Below are positions 17,487 to 27,072 of a stretch of DNA of 64,000 nt, one piece after another. The DNA is from Cognatiyoonia sediminum. GTDB lineage: Bacteria > Pseudomonadota > Alphaproteobacteria > Rhodobacterales > Rhodobacteraceae. Made by a program: the position numbers and the translations under genes. The stretch spans positions 362,890-426,889 of the forward strand of contig NZ_FQXB01000002.1 of the NCBI RefSeq assembly GCF_900129845.1, read 5' to 3'. Below the pieces are notes generated by a model that had not been told where the DNA came from, did no database searches, and saw only the letters and a program-made list of their open reading frames with translations. The stretch's first letter is position 1. Each line of letters starts with the position of its first letter.

Positions 17487-18943
17487 CTTTGTCCTCCCGA
17501 GACAGATTCAAGGGTTTCGACGGTCTCTAGGACCACCCGGTCGTTGCCAGCGTCGAGCGCTGCGCGTTCAGCAGCATCCCGCAGCTTTTTCGCTGCTGAA
17601 ATTCGGGTCAGGATCGGGTGGCTGGCCACGATCTCATCTAGTTTGGCTTGCGCGTCCTCATCCCAAGGGAAGTCGCGGCGCAGCGGTGTCAGTGTGGCGT
17701 CTGTTGCGTCCATGTCGGAGGCAAGCGGCAGGATATGGAACAAACTATCGAAGAGCCCATTGCACACTTCTTGCAGCACATAGGTCGCGCCCGCGTAGCC
17801 CATGAACGGCGTCCCAGTGGCCCGACGGATTGCCGCGCCTGGGAAGCTCGCCGGAATGAAGGATGGCGATGGTCCGTGACCGCCTGACATCTCCGCCAGA
17901 TACATCTTTTCGTTGATCGATCCGAAAACAACCAAGGGCCGTTTCTGATGGATCAGCTCGCGGACCTCATCGTTGTTGGTTTTCTTGCCACGGCACCGCG
18001 CAACAGCAAGGGCGCAAGGAAAGCCAAGATCATTTTCGAGGTAATTCCTCAGACCACGCGTGTAGGTTTCATTCGCAACAACCGCGAATTCGGCGGTGGC
18101 AAAGAAATCCTGCGTGACAGAGCGCCACAAATCCCAAACCGGTTTGATCGTGGAGTGCTTTTCTTGCTCGATGAACGGCTCTGGGTCGATCCCCAACAAG
18201 TCACCCAATTTGCGCAAGAATTTCGTGGTGCTGTTCAAACCCATCGGTGCTTGCAAATACGGTTTGCCAAGAACCTCAGCCAAGCCGCGCCCAAACTCGC
18301 GGTACATGCAGATATTCACGTCCGCATTCACCAAGTTGCGCATCTCAGCCAAATGCGCACCCAACGGCATCACCATATTGACCTCAGCCCCGATGCCTTC
18401 AACAAGACGGCGAATTTCCGCCAAATCGGACGGCATATTGAACGTGCCATACATCGGCCCGAGGATGTTCACCCGTGGCTTTGCACCTTCTTCGCGCTTC
18501 TTTTCGGGCGGCATCCGACCTTTGGTCATGCCGAACTCGGTGAAAATCCACGTCATCGCGCGGTCTGCGCATTCCCACTGATCTTCATCAATGGTGCGCG
18601 GCAAGAAGCGTTGTATGTTCGTGCCCTGTGGCGTCACACCGCCACCGATCATTTCCGCGATGGAGCCGGTGACAACAACAGCTGGTAAAGCCGGATCAAG
18701 CGTATCCCAAGCCCGCTTCATTGCGTCCTCAGTACCTTCGCCCATCTCGGTTTCAGACAAGCCGGTGACAACGATCGGTAGTTCGTGAGGTGGCAGCCCG
18801 TCGGTGTAATGCAACACGGATGTCACCGGCAAGTTTTCGCATCCAACAGGCCCGTCAACGACGACCTGCAGGCCCTTTACAGCGCAGAACGCATAGACAG
18901 CGCCCCAATATCCGCCCGCACGATCATGATCGGTGATTAGCAT
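17483..18943 (-). CDS. bchZ: Chlorophyllide a reductase subunit Z
   Basis: Nitrogenase-like subunit that with BchY forms the catalytic component reducing chlorin ring B to a bacteriochlorin. 486 aa. Seen: [19 protein letters not shown] near residue 35 with an iron-sulfur Cys, and a nitrogenase-type [13 protein letters not shown] near residue 95. A long C-terminal tail rich in Ala/Asp. Overlaps both bchY (1 bp) and pufQ (4 bp). Confidence 0.97.
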   Translation of the reverse strand: MLITDHDRAGGYWGAVYAFCAVKGLQVVVDGPVGCENLPVTSVLHYTDGLPPHELPIVVTGLSETEMGEGTEDAMKRAWDTLDPALPAVVVTGSIAEMIGGGVTPQGTNIQRFLPRTIDEDQWECADRAMTWIFTEFGMTKGRMPPEKKREEGAKPRVNILGPMYGTFNMPSDLAEIRRLVEGIGAEVNMVMPLGAHLAEMRNLVNADVNICMYREFGRGLAEVLGKPYLQAPMGLNSTTKFLRKLGDLLGIDPEPFIEQEKHSTIKPVWDLWRSVTQDFFATAEFAVVANETYTRGLRNYLENDLGFPCALAVARCRGKKTNNDEVRELIHQKRPLVVFGSINEKMYLAEMSGGHGPSPSFIPASFPGAAIRRATGTPFMGYAGATYVLQEVCNGLFDSLFHILPLASDMDATDATLTPLRRDFPWDEDAQAKLDEIVASHPILTRISAAKKLRDAAERAALDAGNDRVVLETVETLESVSGGQR

Positions 18944-20523
18944 CAGATCATCCTCGCTGCTTCTGCGGCGCGCTTGGCCTTATCGAGTTTCTTTTGGTGT
19001 TGCGCGCGGAAGTCTTCGCGCACATTTGGCGCGCCTTCCCAAACACCTGCAGTGTCTTCGTTGCCAACGCCCTCAAAGAAGGTGCGCATGGCGTCCATCT
19101 TTTCTTTTCCGGCGATGGCTGCGTTCACAACTTGACCAAGTGAACCAGCACCTGCTGGGCCCATCAAGGGGCGCGCAGAAATCAAGTTGGTGAAATAAAG
19201 CGACGGAATGCCTGCCTCTTTCGCGTGTTGCACAACCGGTGTTGTGCCAATCGCCAAATCCGGCTTGATCGCGTCAACGGCAGAAATATCGTCCTCAAGC
19301 GAGGTGCGGAACTTCACCTTCACGCCTTTGCTTTCCAGCCACTCCGCATCCGCGGCAGACCAAGGCGTTTTCGGGCAAGCCGTGCCGACATAGGGCAGGT
19401 CAGCGCCGCTTTCGATCAACAGACGCGCGACGAGGAGTTCTGACCCCTCATAGCCAGAAAGCGTGATCGTGCCATTGATTGGAACGGTGGCCAACGCCTC
19501 TTTGATCTTTGGCAGGAATGCGTTTTGTGCACCAGCAACTTGGGCCGTTGGGACATTGAATGTATCCCCAATCCGAGCCAACCAATCCGCCGTACCGTCG
19601 TAGCCCACTGGTGCAGAGCCAACGACAGGACGGCCAGCCGCATCGAATTCACGCACCGTAGCGGTGTAGAACGGGTGGATTGCAGCTGCTGCACCGCAAT
19701 CGAGCGCCGCATAAAGCTCGCGCCATTCGCGGGTTGGGACAACCGGACCAGCAGCCAAGCCAAGCGGGCCAAGCATCGCACCGATCATCATCGGATCGGC
19801 TGGGAACATCTCTCCCAACAGCGCGACTGTTGGGCGATCAGATTTGCCACCAACGGGTGCCTGAACCGGGCCTGCTGCGATCTCTTCACGCGCATAATTG
19901 AGCATCGCGGCCGCAAGAACGTCTTTCGCCTCAGCGTGGGTTGGAACTCCAAAGCCGGGCACATCAATGCCGACGATGCGCACTCCGTTGATCTCTTTCG
20001 GTAGCAACCGAAGCGGCACGCCAGACGCGGTTGGAACGCACAGGTTGGTGACGACGATTGCGTCATACCGATCGGGATCGGCCATTTCATGCACAGAATC
20101 GCGAATGTCTTCGTAGAGCTGCCCCGTCACCAGCGTTTCAGAGTTAAAGGGCACGTAGCCAACAGACCGCCGCGCACCATAGAAGTGCGACACGAAAGTC
20201 AGGCCATAAACGCAGCACGCAGAGCCGGACAAAACCGTCGCGACCCGCTTCATCCGAAGACCTACGCGCAAAGACCCGAACGCAGGGCACATGCTCTGCG
20301 GTTGATCATGGGGTCCTTGCGGATAGTCCTTCGCGAATTGATCCAAGATGTCAGATTTTCCAGCCTTGCGCGCCGCCGCTTCCATCGTCGCAGCGCCAGC
20401 CGTGCAGCCGCCATCAAGCGCGGTCTCTTGCACAACCTCGGAGGCTTCGGGTGTGACACCTTCTATGATCTGGATTTCCCCGCTGGCGTCGTAGCCAACT
20501 TCGAAACCCTCACGCGTCGTCAT
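18943..20523 (-). CDS. bchY: Chlorophyllide a reductase subunit Y
   Basis: Partner of BchZ in the catalytic component. 526 aa from ATG 20523 ([10 protein letters not shown]). Longer upstream starts exist but would run deep into bchX; this start overlaps bchX by 14 bp, normal for the operon. Seen: [20 protein letters not shown] and GSACCVYGL near residues 77-115, the Cys residues expected to hold the iron-sulfur cluster with BchZ. Extended Lys/Ala-rich C-terminus. Confidence 0.96.
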   Translation of the reverse strand: MTTREGFEVGYDASGEIQIIEGVTPEASEVVQETALDGGCTAGAATMEAAARKAGKSDILDQFAKDYPQGPHDQPQSMCPAFGSLRVGLRMKRVATVLSGSACCVYGLTFVSHFYGARRSVGYVPFNSETLVTGQLYEDIRDSVHEMADPDRYDAIVVTNLCVPTASGVPLRLLPKEINGVRIVGIDVPGFGVPTHAEAKDVLAAAMLNYAREEIAAGPVQAPVGGKSDRPTVALLGEMFPADPMMIGAMLGPLGLAAGPVVPTREWRELYAALDCGAAAAIHPFYTATVREFDAAGRPVVGSAPVGYDGTADWLARIGDTFNVPTAQVAGAQNAFLPKIKEALATVPINGTITLSGYEGSELLVARLLIESGADLPYVGTACPKTPWSAADAEWLESKGVKVKFRTSLEDDISAVDAIKPDLAIGTTPVVQHAKEAGIPSLYFTNLISARPLMGPAGAGSLGQVVNAAIAGKEKMDAMRTFFEGVGNEDTAGVWEGAPNVREDFRAQHQKKLDKAKRAAEAARMI

Positions 20524-21517
20524 AAATGACCTCCAGTGATTCTTTAGGTTTCGCGTTCTTGCCGCGCATGTCAGAGTCGGTGGCGGGTTCCAGAACAAAA
20601 TCTGCGCCGGTTTCTTCCGCATCAAAAAGCGCCAACAGTCCATCTTGATCCAAGGCAGTTGGATGTGTGGGTGGCGCGCCAGCTACGGCGTCTGCCAAAC
20701 CAGCAAACATATCGCCCCATTGGCCTTTCTTCTGCGTGCCCACGATCTGGTAATTCGCGGATTTCTTCCGCAAGTCGTCATCCGCAGGGATTGAGGCCAG
20801 AACCGGTATATCGACGGCCTTTGCGAAGGCTTGCGCCTCACCCGTTCCGTCGTCCTTGTTGATCACAAGACCGGCAACGCCGACGTTGCCGCCCAGCTTG
20901 CGGAAGTATTCGACGGCGGAGCACACGTTGTTCGCCACATAGAGCGATTGTAGGTCGTTCGATCCGACCAAAATCACCTTCTGCGCCATATCCCGCGCAA
21001 TCGGCAGGCCAAAGCCGCCACAAACCACGTCGCCTAGGAAATCAAGGAGGACATAGTCGAAATCCCAGTCGTGGAAACCAAGCTTTTCCAACAGCTCAAA
21101 GCCGTGGATAATCCCACGTCCACCGCAGCCGCGACCAACCTCTGGCCCGCCAAGTTCCATCGCAAAGACGCCACCGCGCTTGAAGCAAACGTCGCCAATC
21201 TTCACTTCTTCCCCGGCGATCTTCTTTTTCGCTGAGGTCTCAATAATCGTTGGGCAGGCCTTGCCGCCAAACAGCAAGCTTGTTGTGTCTGATTTGGGGT
21301 CACACCCAATCAAAAGAACGCGCTTGCCCTGCTCTGCCATCATGTGGCTGAGGTTCGCGAGCGTGAAGGATTTCCCGATCCCGCCTTTGCCATAGATCGC
21401 GATAATCTGCGTTTTCGACGTCGGCTCGCCCTGCGGCACCTCTAACGTTGGTTCGATCTTCGCCTCGTCCCGCAGACGTTGATCGAAGTCTTTCAGATTT
21501 GGCACTTCGTCCTTCAT
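20510..21517 (-). CDS. bchX: Chlorophyllide a reductase iron protein BchX
   Basis: NifH-like ATPase that passes electrons to BchYZ. 335 aa. Seen: P-loop GKGGIGKS at 43-50, [15 protein letters not shown], and the [4Fe-4S] Cys-containing GRGCGGRGI and [11 protein letters not shown] segments. Overlaps bchC by 4 bp (ATGA) and bchY by 14 bp. Confidence 0.97.
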   Translation of the reverse strand: MKDEVPNLKDFDQRLRDEAKIEPTLEVPQGEPTSKTQIIAIYGKGGIGKSFTLANLSHMMAEQGKRVLLIGCDPKSDTTSLLFGGKACPTIIETSAKKKIAGEEVKIGDVCFKRGGVFAMELGGPEVGRGCGGRGIIHGFELLEKLGFHDWDFDYVLLDFLGDVVCGGFGLPIARDMAQKVILVGSNDLQSLYVANNVCSAVEYFRKLGGNVGVAGLVINKDDGTGEAQAFAKAVDIPVLASIPADDDLRKKSANYQIVGTQKKGQWGDMFAGLADAVAGAPPTHPTALDQDGLLALFDAEETGADFVLEPATDSDMRGKNAKPKESLEVIYDDA

Positions 21518-22452
21518 GCGGTTCCCCAGTTCAGGATCATTTTTAGGCAGTCGGCATCGGTGAAAGCCGTCTCATAGGCAGAGGCGGCATCAGCGGCGTC
21601 GGCGGTATGGGTGATCAGGTCGTCAAGGCGCAACGTGCCGCCTTCGACCAAAGCACGGGTTGCGGTCATATCGTCGGCATCCCATTCCGCAGCGATGCGG
21701 AAGCGCGCTTCTTTCATAAAGGCCGGCGGGAAGGCGAAGTGCAGCGGCTCTTTGTAAAAGCCCGCAAGAACAACCTCTCCACCTTTGGCCATCCGGCCAA
21801 CCAGCTGATTCAGCAGATCGCACTGACCTGACGCGTCATAAATAGAGGTATAATCGCGCCGTTCATCTTCATCGGCATTTGTAACGGAGTATCCCTCGGC
21901 GTCACCGGTGCGACGCGGATCAATTTCCCAAACAGTCGGCGCAGGCGCACCAGCCGCGATTGTGAGCCGCGCCAGAAGACGGCCCAGAACACCGTGCCCC
22001 ACAATCAGGTCAGGCACGGATTTACCCGAACCCGCCATCGCGTGCCGTGCTGTTGCCGCCAAAGCCAAAAGCGCACCCGCTGGGCCCGTCGCGCCGTCGA
22101 TACGTGTGACGCGCGATGCCGGTGTGATCAGTGTCTTCGATGCCGCGCCGAACAAGCCATAGGCCCCGTCATAGCAATTCGCGCCGGGAACAAAGACCGT
22201 TTCACCAACGCGGAATCCGCTGTCCGAACCAGCTTCAACCACCTCTCCAGAGGCTTCATACCCGGGGATCAAAGGGTAGCCCATTCCCGGAAAAGGCGGC
22301 ATTTCACCGGACCAGAACAACTTTTCCGTGCCGGTTGAGATGCCAGAATGGCGAATCTCCACCACAATATCCTGCGGTGTCGGAGATGTGATTCCCACCG
22401 ATTGAAGCCCTATTTTCCCGGGCTCACTCAGCACGACAGCCTTTGTTTGCAA
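21514..22452 (-). CDS. bchC: Bacteriochlorophyllide a dehydrogenase BchC
   Basis: Zinc-type medium-chain dehydrogenase-related enzyme that oxidises the 3-hydroxyethyl group to acetyl late in bacteriochlorophyllide a synthesis. 312 aa. Seen: [29 protein letters not shown] near the N-terminus (residues 42-70), the MDR-family substrate region, and [13 protein letters not shown] in the NAD-binding half. First bch gene downstream of three PpsR boxes. Confidence 0.95.
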   Translation of the reverse strand: MQTKAVVLSEPGKIGLQSVGITSPTPQDIVVEIRHSGISTGTEKLFWSGEMPPFPGMGYPLIPGYEASGEVVEAGSDSGFRVGETVFVPGANCYDGAYGLFGAASKTLITPASRVTRIDGATGPAGALLALAATARHAMAGSGKSVPDLIVGHGVLGRLLARLTIAAGAPAPTVWEIDPRRTGDAEGYSVTNADEDERRDYTSIYDASGQCDLLNQLVGRMAKGGEVVLAGFYKEPLHFAFPPAFMKEARFRIAAEWDADDMTATRALVEGGTLRLDDLITHTADAADAASAYETAFTDADCLKMILNWGTA

Positions 22453-22513
22453 CGGTTTCTCCCTTTGTCTGCTTGTCCCATCGCAGTGCGACAGGGTGCG
22501 ACATTCTGTCCTA

Positions 22514-22531
22514 TGTCAGTTTAGCTAGACA
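22514..22531. promoter_or_regulatory. PpsR/CrtJ box 1 of bchC promoter
   Basis: tgtcagtttagctagaca is an exact TGT-N12-ACA palindrome, 61 bp upstream of the bchC ATG. An 8-bp spacer separates it from the next box, the spacing known for cooperative CrtJ binding at the bchC promoter of Rhodobacter capsulatus. Confidence 0.85.
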
Positions 22532-22539
22532 CTTTTGTG

Positions 22540-22557
22540 TGTCAATCTTTTGATACG
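22540..22557. promoter_or_regulatory. PpsR/CrtJ box 2 of bchC promoter (one mismatch)
   Basis: tgtcaatcttttgatacg is TGT-N12-ACG, one base off consensus, placed exactly 8 bp after box 1 and 7 bp before box 3. Confidence 0.7.
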
Positions 22558-22564
22558 AAAAATG

Positions 22565-22582
22565 TGTCAGTTTGACTTTACA
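22565..22582. promoter_or_regulatory. PpsR/CrtJ box 3, overlapping the crtF stop
   Basis: tgtcagtttgactttaca is an exact TGT-N12-ACA site that includes the crtF stop codon. With boxes 1 and 2 it forms a regularly spaced array (starts at 22514, 22540, 22565). Confidence 0.75.
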
Positions 22583-23697
22583 GCTGTGATCGCCGTCGTG
22601 ACGAAGGGCCGGCGTGTCATCGGCTTGCCAATGTTGGCGAAACCAGCCTGCCGCAACAGATCGCTGATTTCCGCTGCCGATCTGGCGCGTCCGGTTTGCA
22701 TCGCGAGGCAATAAATCGCGAAATAGGCATTGCCAGCCCGATGCGGCTGCGCGCCACCTGTCATCGGTTCCGAAATCAGGATCTGGCCGCCGGTTGGAAG
22801 GGCGTCGTAGACGGATCGAAGAAGGGCCAGAACCGTATCATCCGCGTGATCATATAGCACCCTGAGGAGGCTGATCGTGTCCGCGCCTTCCGGCAAAAGA
22901 TCATCCCTAAAAGACCCGGGCACAATTTTAGTTCGCTGACTGACCCCCAAGTCCGCAAACTGTTGTCTGGCCTCCGGGACCACCGCGGGCAGATCGAACA
23001 GAGTCAGTTGAAGATTTGGGTAGGCCTGCGCCACATGGCCAAGAAACGCGCCCGTGCCGCCGCCGACGTCCATAAGGTGCTCTGTTCGGTCAAGATTGAC
23101 CAAAGACAGCGTGTCTTCAGCCACCAAAGCCTGACTGTCGGCCATAAGCTTTGAATAGGTCGCAGCCGCTGCCGGGTCCTCTGCCGCGCCCGCACCTAAC
23201 ACATACGGCCAGAACTGCGCGAGTTCCGTCTCTGTCTCCCCTCGGAAGAAGGCCACCGGATCAGCGAGATCGCGATAGAGCACGTCATGATGCGCGATCA
23301 TCCCCTTCAGCCCCGGAACGCCACTGAGTGCTGCACCCCGGCGCGTCAGGGCATAGCCGCCGCGCTTTGATTTCAGCAGGTTCAATGACACCGAGGCGTC
23401 CAGCAGGATGCGCATTCGTTCTATCGGCACGCTATGCCGTACGCTTAAGCTGTCCAGTGATTGAGGCCCGTCCAACAGATCATCCAAGATGTCCAACTTG
23501 ATCAAAGCTTGCAGGATTTGCGCGTGGCAAAAGCCTGCAACAATATCGAACATTTCTTCGCCCTCACGGCGCACAACGCCTTTTATCAAAGGCAATCGCG
23601 CCATACGGCGTTGGAACGTAGGCGAGGCAAATAGTCTATTAAACGAAAACCGCTTCCGGCTCGGGGCGGTTGGTTGGTTTAGCCCGATGTCAGACAT
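22567..23697 (-). CDS. crtF: Demethylspheroidene O-methyltransferase CrtF
   Basis: SAM-dependent O-methyltransferase that methylates the 1-hydroxy group of acyclic carotenoids. 376 aa. Seen: N-terminal dimerisation/winged-helix region, then the SAM motif LMDVGGGTGAFLGH near residue 175 and a C-terminal ISEPM segment near 307, typical of plant-type small-molecule O-methyltransferases. Overlaps the crtE stop by 1 bp. Neighbours crtC/crtD fit the spheroidene branch. Confidence 0.94.
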   Translation of the reverse strand: MSDIGLNQPTAPSRKRFSFNRLFASPTFQRRMARLPLIKGVVRREGEEMFDIVAGFCHAQILQALIKLDILDDLLDGPQSLDSLSVRHSVPIERMRILLDASVSLNLLKSKRGGYALTRRGAALSGVPGLKGMIAHHDVLYRDLADPVAFFRGETETELAQFWPYVLGAGAAEDPAAAATYSKLMADSQALVAEDTLSLVNLDRTEHLMDVGGGTGAFLGHVAQAYPNLQLTLFDLPAVVPEARQQFADLGVSQRTKIVPGSFRDDLLPEGADTISLLRVLYDHADDTVLALLRSVYDALPTGGQILISEPMTGGAQPHRAGNAYFAIYCLAMQTGRARSAAEISDLLRQAGFANIGKPMTRRPFVTTAITAVKSN

Positions 23698-24578
23698 TAT
23701 TCGCCCGGAACGGACAAGCTTTCCCGCGCATCAGCTGGAACCAATTTATCGGCATAGGCCCGCACCATCTGCGCTAGAGCCGCTTCACCCGGACAAGCGG
23801 GAATGGACGCAATTGCGCCGGCGAGTATGTCGTCAAAACGAGCAACCGCCCCTCTGACGCCATAGGTCGCAACCGCATTGGGCCGCCCGTGCAAGTCATC
23901 CTGTCCGGCAGGCTTGCCCAGCATCTGTTCATCGCAAAGCGCATCGCGCAGGTCATCGGCGACTTGAAACGCCTCGCCGATGCGAGACCCAAGCTCTTCC
24001 CACGGCTCGGCTTCCTGCCCTGCTGCCGCCGCACCCATTTGTGTGGCCGCGATGAACAAAGCACCCGTTTTCGATTGGTGGTAGGCTGAAAGATCAATCT
24101 CCGTCTCGCTTTCCCATCCTTGGCCTGCGCAGATGCCATTGGGCATTCCAGTGCGGTTCGATAGTATGTCGATCAAGGCAACGGCGCGCTCTGGATCATG
24201 CACGGCAGCCTTGGTCAGAATCTGGAACCCCATTACGATCAGGCTGTCACCCGCAAGAACGGCCAGCGGTTCCGAAAACGCTTTGTGCAGCGAAGGCTTC
24301 CCACGCCGCACATCCGCATCATCAAAGCACGGCAAGTCATCATGCACGAGGCTGGCGCAATGGATAACCTCGAGCGCGGAAGCTGCGGCATCTGTCAGCT
24401 CTGGCTTGTCCTCACCACAAGCCATCGCCACCGACATCAAAATCGTCGGCCTGATCCGCGCACCACCGGGGTTGACGGCATAGTCCAGCGACGCGGCCAA
24501 TCGCGCCGGTGCCATTCCGCCTTGACCCTTGTAAATCGCGTTTGAAACAGCGGTTTCAATCCGGTCTGCCATGCGCAT
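23697..24578 (-). CDS. crtE: Geranylgeranyl diphosphate synthase CrtE
   Basis: Trans-prenyltransferase that makes C20 GGPP for carotenoids and the bacteriochlorophyll tail. 293 aa. Seen: first Asp-rich motif DDLPCFDDADVRRGKP near residues 94-109 and second motif DDLRD near 217. ATG 24578 follows ggag by 9 nt; an alternative start two codons later is possible. A second, FPP-type synthase (ispA) lies at 43 kb. Divergent from crtD across two PpsR boxes. Confidence 0.95.
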   Translation of the reverse strand: MRMADRIETAVSNAIYKGQGGMAPARLAASLDYAVNPGGARIRPTILMSVAMACGEDKPELTDAAASALEVIHCASLVHDDLPCFDDADVRRGKPSLHKAFSEPLAVLAGDSLIVMGFQILTKAAVHDPERAVALIDILSNRTGMPNGICAGQGWESETEIDLSAYHQSKTGALFIAATQMGAAAAGQEAEPWEELGSRIGEAFQVADDLRDALCDEQMLGKPAGQDDLHGRPNAVATYGVRGAVARFDDILAGAIASIPACPGEAALAQMVRAYADKLVPADARESLSVPGE

Positions 24579-24599
24579 GATGCTTCTCCGAAACCTCGA

Positions 24600-24617
24600 T
24601 GTATTTACTAAGTTACA
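24600..24617. promoter_or_regulatory. PpsR/CrtJ box, crtE side
   Basis: tgtatttactaagttaca, exact TGT-N12-ACA, 21 bp upstream of the crtE ATG. Separated by 7 bp from the second box, so one PpsR pair can shut both divergent promoters. Confidence 0.85.
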
Positions 24618-24624
24618 TCATATG

Positions 24625-24642
24625 TGTAAATGAAACTGGACA
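24625..24642. promoter_or_regulatory. PpsR/CrtJ box, crtD side
   Basis: tgtaaatgaaactggaca, exact TGT-N12-ACA, 40 bp upstream of the crtD GTG start. Partner of the box at 24600. Confidence 0.85.
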
Positions 24643-24682
24643 TATTTATGGTTCGAGTCAACACTCCCGTCGGGAGGTAGGC

Positions 24683-26242
24683 GTGATTTCAAACCAACGC
24701 ATTGCTGTGATTGGGGCTGGCATCGGAGGATTGGCGGCCGCTTTGCGGTTGTCTCATTTGGGGGCGCAGGTCGATGTTTTTGACATACACGATAGCCCCG
24801 GGGGCAAGATGCGAACCTTACCGTCGAGTGCGGGGCCAGTGGACGCCGGACCAACAGTTTTGACGCTTATCCATGTGTTTGAACGCCTCTACGCCGATGT
24901 TGGCGAGGATTTCCACCAACACCTCAACCCATCACCCCTGCACGTTCTCGCCCGCCATTTTTGGGAGGACGGGACCGTTCTGGACCTGACCATCGATCCA
25001 AGAGAGAACCACGACACCATCGCGCAAGTGTTCGGAGCAGAAGAGGCAAATCGTTTCCTAAAATTCGATCAAAGAGCAAAGCGCTTGTTCGATGCTTTTG
25101 ACCTTCCGATGATGCAAAAGGCCGCGCCTGATACGCTGGGTATGGTCAAAACCGTCGCCGCTAAACCGGGCCTTGCCTTCGATATGGCGCCGCACCTGAG
25201 CCTCGCTGGTCTGTTGAAGGGCAGCTTCAAATCTCCGCATCTTCAGCAACTCTTTGGCCGCTACGCCACCTATGTCGGCGGATCGCCTCTGCAGTCGCCA
25301 GCGCTACTGAGTTTAATTTGGAACGCGGAGGCGCGGGGTGTATGGACACTCAAAGACGGTATGAACGCTTTGGCCCAGAACATGATGAAACTCGCACAGG
25401 ATCGTGGTGCCCAGTTTCATTTTGGCACGCCCGTGAAACGGGTTGTGCAGCAGAACGGACGGGTGACTGGCATTGAGACCGCAGGTGGGAAGACCAACGC
25501 CGATCTTGTGGTGTTCAACGGTGATCCGCGCGCCCTGATCGAAGGGGCTTTAGGGCCATCGGCGCAAGCCGCTGTCACGCCGGACGCAGTCGAACCGCGC
25601 AGCCTATCGGCTTACGTCCACGCCTTCAGCGCAGCTCCCAGCGGTGCCGAGCTGAGCCACCACAATGTATTCTTCAGCAGCGTCACTAATGCGGAGTTCA
25701 GCCCCCTGGCCAAAGGCGAACGCCCAACCGACGCGACGCTATACCTCTGTGCGCAAGACCACGGCACCGTCGCCGCCGATGCGGAACAGCGCTTTGAAAT
25801 AATCATGAACGGCCCCCCTGTTGGCACCGACCCAGGCAAGGAGAAAGACACATGTCAGACGCAGATCTTCGACCGGTTCCGCACGTTCGGACTGTTTTTC
25901 GACCGAAGGCCGGGGCCGGACACGCTGACGACACCGGCGGAATTCAACCGGCTTTTCCCGCAGAGCCTCGGGTCACTCTACGGGCGGAGCCCGCATGGGC
26001 TGACCGCCGGAATGAAGCGCCCGCAAGCCAAGACGAAGGTGCCGGGGCTGTACCTCTGCGGGGGCGGGGCGCATCCGGGGGCGGGGATACCGATGGCCAC
26101 ACTCTCCGCCAAGCACGCGGTCGACGCGATCTTAAACGACCTTTCTTCGATCTCGACGTCCCCTCAAACGGCTACGCATGGTGGTATATCGACGGGCTCA
26201 GCCACTGCGGCACCAAAGCCATCTCTGTCATCGCGTTCATAG
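24683..26242 (+). CDS. crtD: 1-Hydroxycarotenoid 3,4-desaturase CrtD
   Basis: FAD-dependent carotenoid desaturase of the CrtI family; with CrtC and CrtF it makes the methoxylated spheroidene-type carotenoids. 519 aa from GTG 24683, chosen because gggagg lies 5 nt upstream and the FAD motif IAVIGAGIGGLAAALRLS begins six residues in; an in-frame ATG at 24599 would translate through the PpsR boxes. The C-terminal FAD motif LYLCGGGAHPGAGIPMATLS ends near residue 480. The last ~40 codons overlap crtC in another frame. CrtI itself was considered, but order next to crtC and divergent from crtE matches crtD. Confidence 0.9.
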   Translation: MISNQRIAVIGAGIGGLAAALRLSHLGAQVDVFDIHDSPGGKMRTLPSSAGPVDAGPTVLTLIHVFERLYADVGEDFHQHLNPSPLHVLARHFWEDGTVLDLTIDPRENHDTIAQVFGAEEANRFLKFDQRAKRLFDAFDLPMMQKAAPDTLGMVKTVAAKPGLAFDMAPHLSLAGLLKGSFKSPHLQQLFGRYATYVGGSPLQSPALLSLIWNAEARGVWTLKDGMNALAQNMMKLAQDRGAQFHFGTPVKRVVQQNGRVTGIETAGGKTNADLVVFNGDPRALIEGALGPSAQAAVTPDAVEPRSLSAYVHAFSAAPSGAELSHHNVFFSSVTNAEFSPLAKGERPTDATLYLCAQDHGTVAADAEQRFEIIMNGPPVGTDPGKEKDTCQTQIFDRFRTFGLFFDRRPGPDTLTTPAEFNRLFPQSLGSLYGRSPHGLTAGMKRPQAKTKVPGLYLCGGGAHPGAGIPMATLSAKHAVDAILNDLSSISTSPQTATHGGISTGSATAAPKPSLSSRS

Positions 26243-27072
26243 GGTCTGTTTTCTCTCCTTGGTATGCGTGGACGGGTCGGAAAGATCCGGCCAACCATTG
26301 CTGCATCAACGTCGGCACCTATGGCAAAGGCGGGCGGTTCACGATGACCGATCGCGGGCGGAGCGCGCTGCGAACCAGCGCCGATACCTTTGAGGTTGGT
26401 CCGAGCAAGCTACATTGGGACGGTGAAAAACTGATTATTGATATTGATGAGATCAGCAGCCCTCCGATCATCAGCCGCGTGCGCGGGCGCATCACGATCA
26501 CCCCCAAAGCGCTGACCGAGGTTGAACTACCATTGGCAAATGACGGGACGCACGTTTGGCGCCCCTTCGCCCCGCTGTCGGATATTCAAGTCGATTTGGA
26601 AGCGGACGGTTGGCAATGGGATGGCCACGGGTATTTCGACGCCAACTTTGGCACACGCGCCTTAGAGCAGGATTTCAACTATTGGACTTGGGGCTGTTTC
26701 CCACACAGCGCAGGGGCAACGGCGTTTTACGATGTCACCCGCCGCGATGGATCGACTTTCGAAACCGCGATCCAGTTCAATCCCGATGGCGCGGCTGAGC
26801 ATGTCGACGCGCCACCGCTGACCCGTTTCAAGAACTCGCTTTGGCAAGTGCGACGCGAAACGCGCGCTGACAAAGGGGCGATGCCACATCAGCACCTCAA
26901 TATGCTCGACGCTCCGTTCTATTCGAGATCGGCCGTCAATACGCAGCTGAACGGGGAAGAGGTGACAGGCATTCACGAAGCGCTCGACCTCCGTCGCTTT
27001 GCATCACCCTTTCTAAAACCAATGCTGGCGGTCAGGGTGCCTCGCCGGTCGGGGTGGAGGTTCCCAACGTGA
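25852..27072 (+). CDS. crtC: Carotenoid 1,2-hydratase CrtC (start uncertain)
   Basis: Adds water to the terminal double bond of neurosporene/lycopene-type carotenoids. The conserved domain starts at about 26125 (FFDLDVPSNGYAWWYIDGLS) and contains VIAFIGSVFSPWYAWTGRKDP, a strong family signature. From 26125 to the stop the protein is about 315 aa, matching known CrtC. However, no in-frame ATG, GTG or TTG exists between 25852 and the domain; 25852 is the only canonical start and adds about 90 unlikely residues encoded antiphase inside crtD. The 3' end overlaps by 41 bp the convergent ABC gene. See findings. Confidence 0.85.
   Translation: MSDADLRPVPHVRTVFRPKAGAGHADDTGGIQPAFPAEPRVTLRAEPAWADRRNEAPASQDEGAGAVPLRGRGASGGGDTDGHTLRQARGRRDLKRPFFDLDVPSNGYAWWYIDGLSHCGTKAISVIAFIGSVFSPWYAWTGRKDPANHCCINVGTYGKGGRFTMTDRGRSALRTSADTFEVGPSKLHWDGEKLIIDIDEISSPPIISRVRGRITITPKALTEVELPLANDGTHVWRPFAPLSDIQVDLEADGWQWDGHGYFDANFGTRALEQDFNYWTWGCFPHSAGATAFYDVTRRDGSTFETAIQFNPDGAAEHVDAPPLTRFKNSLWQVRRETRADKGAMPHQHLNMLDAPFYSRSAVNTQLNGEEVTGIHEALDLRRFASPFLKPMLAVRVPRRSGWRFPT

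Noticed and set aside
24683..26242. Assignment as phytoene desaturase crtI
   Set aside because: Order beside crtC and divergent from crtE-crtF fits crtD; crtI is expected beside crtB, which is absent here.
27032..27072. Frameshift at the crtC end
   Set aside because: The 41-bp overlap with the convergent ABC gene leaves both proteins at normal length, so it is simple tail overlap.
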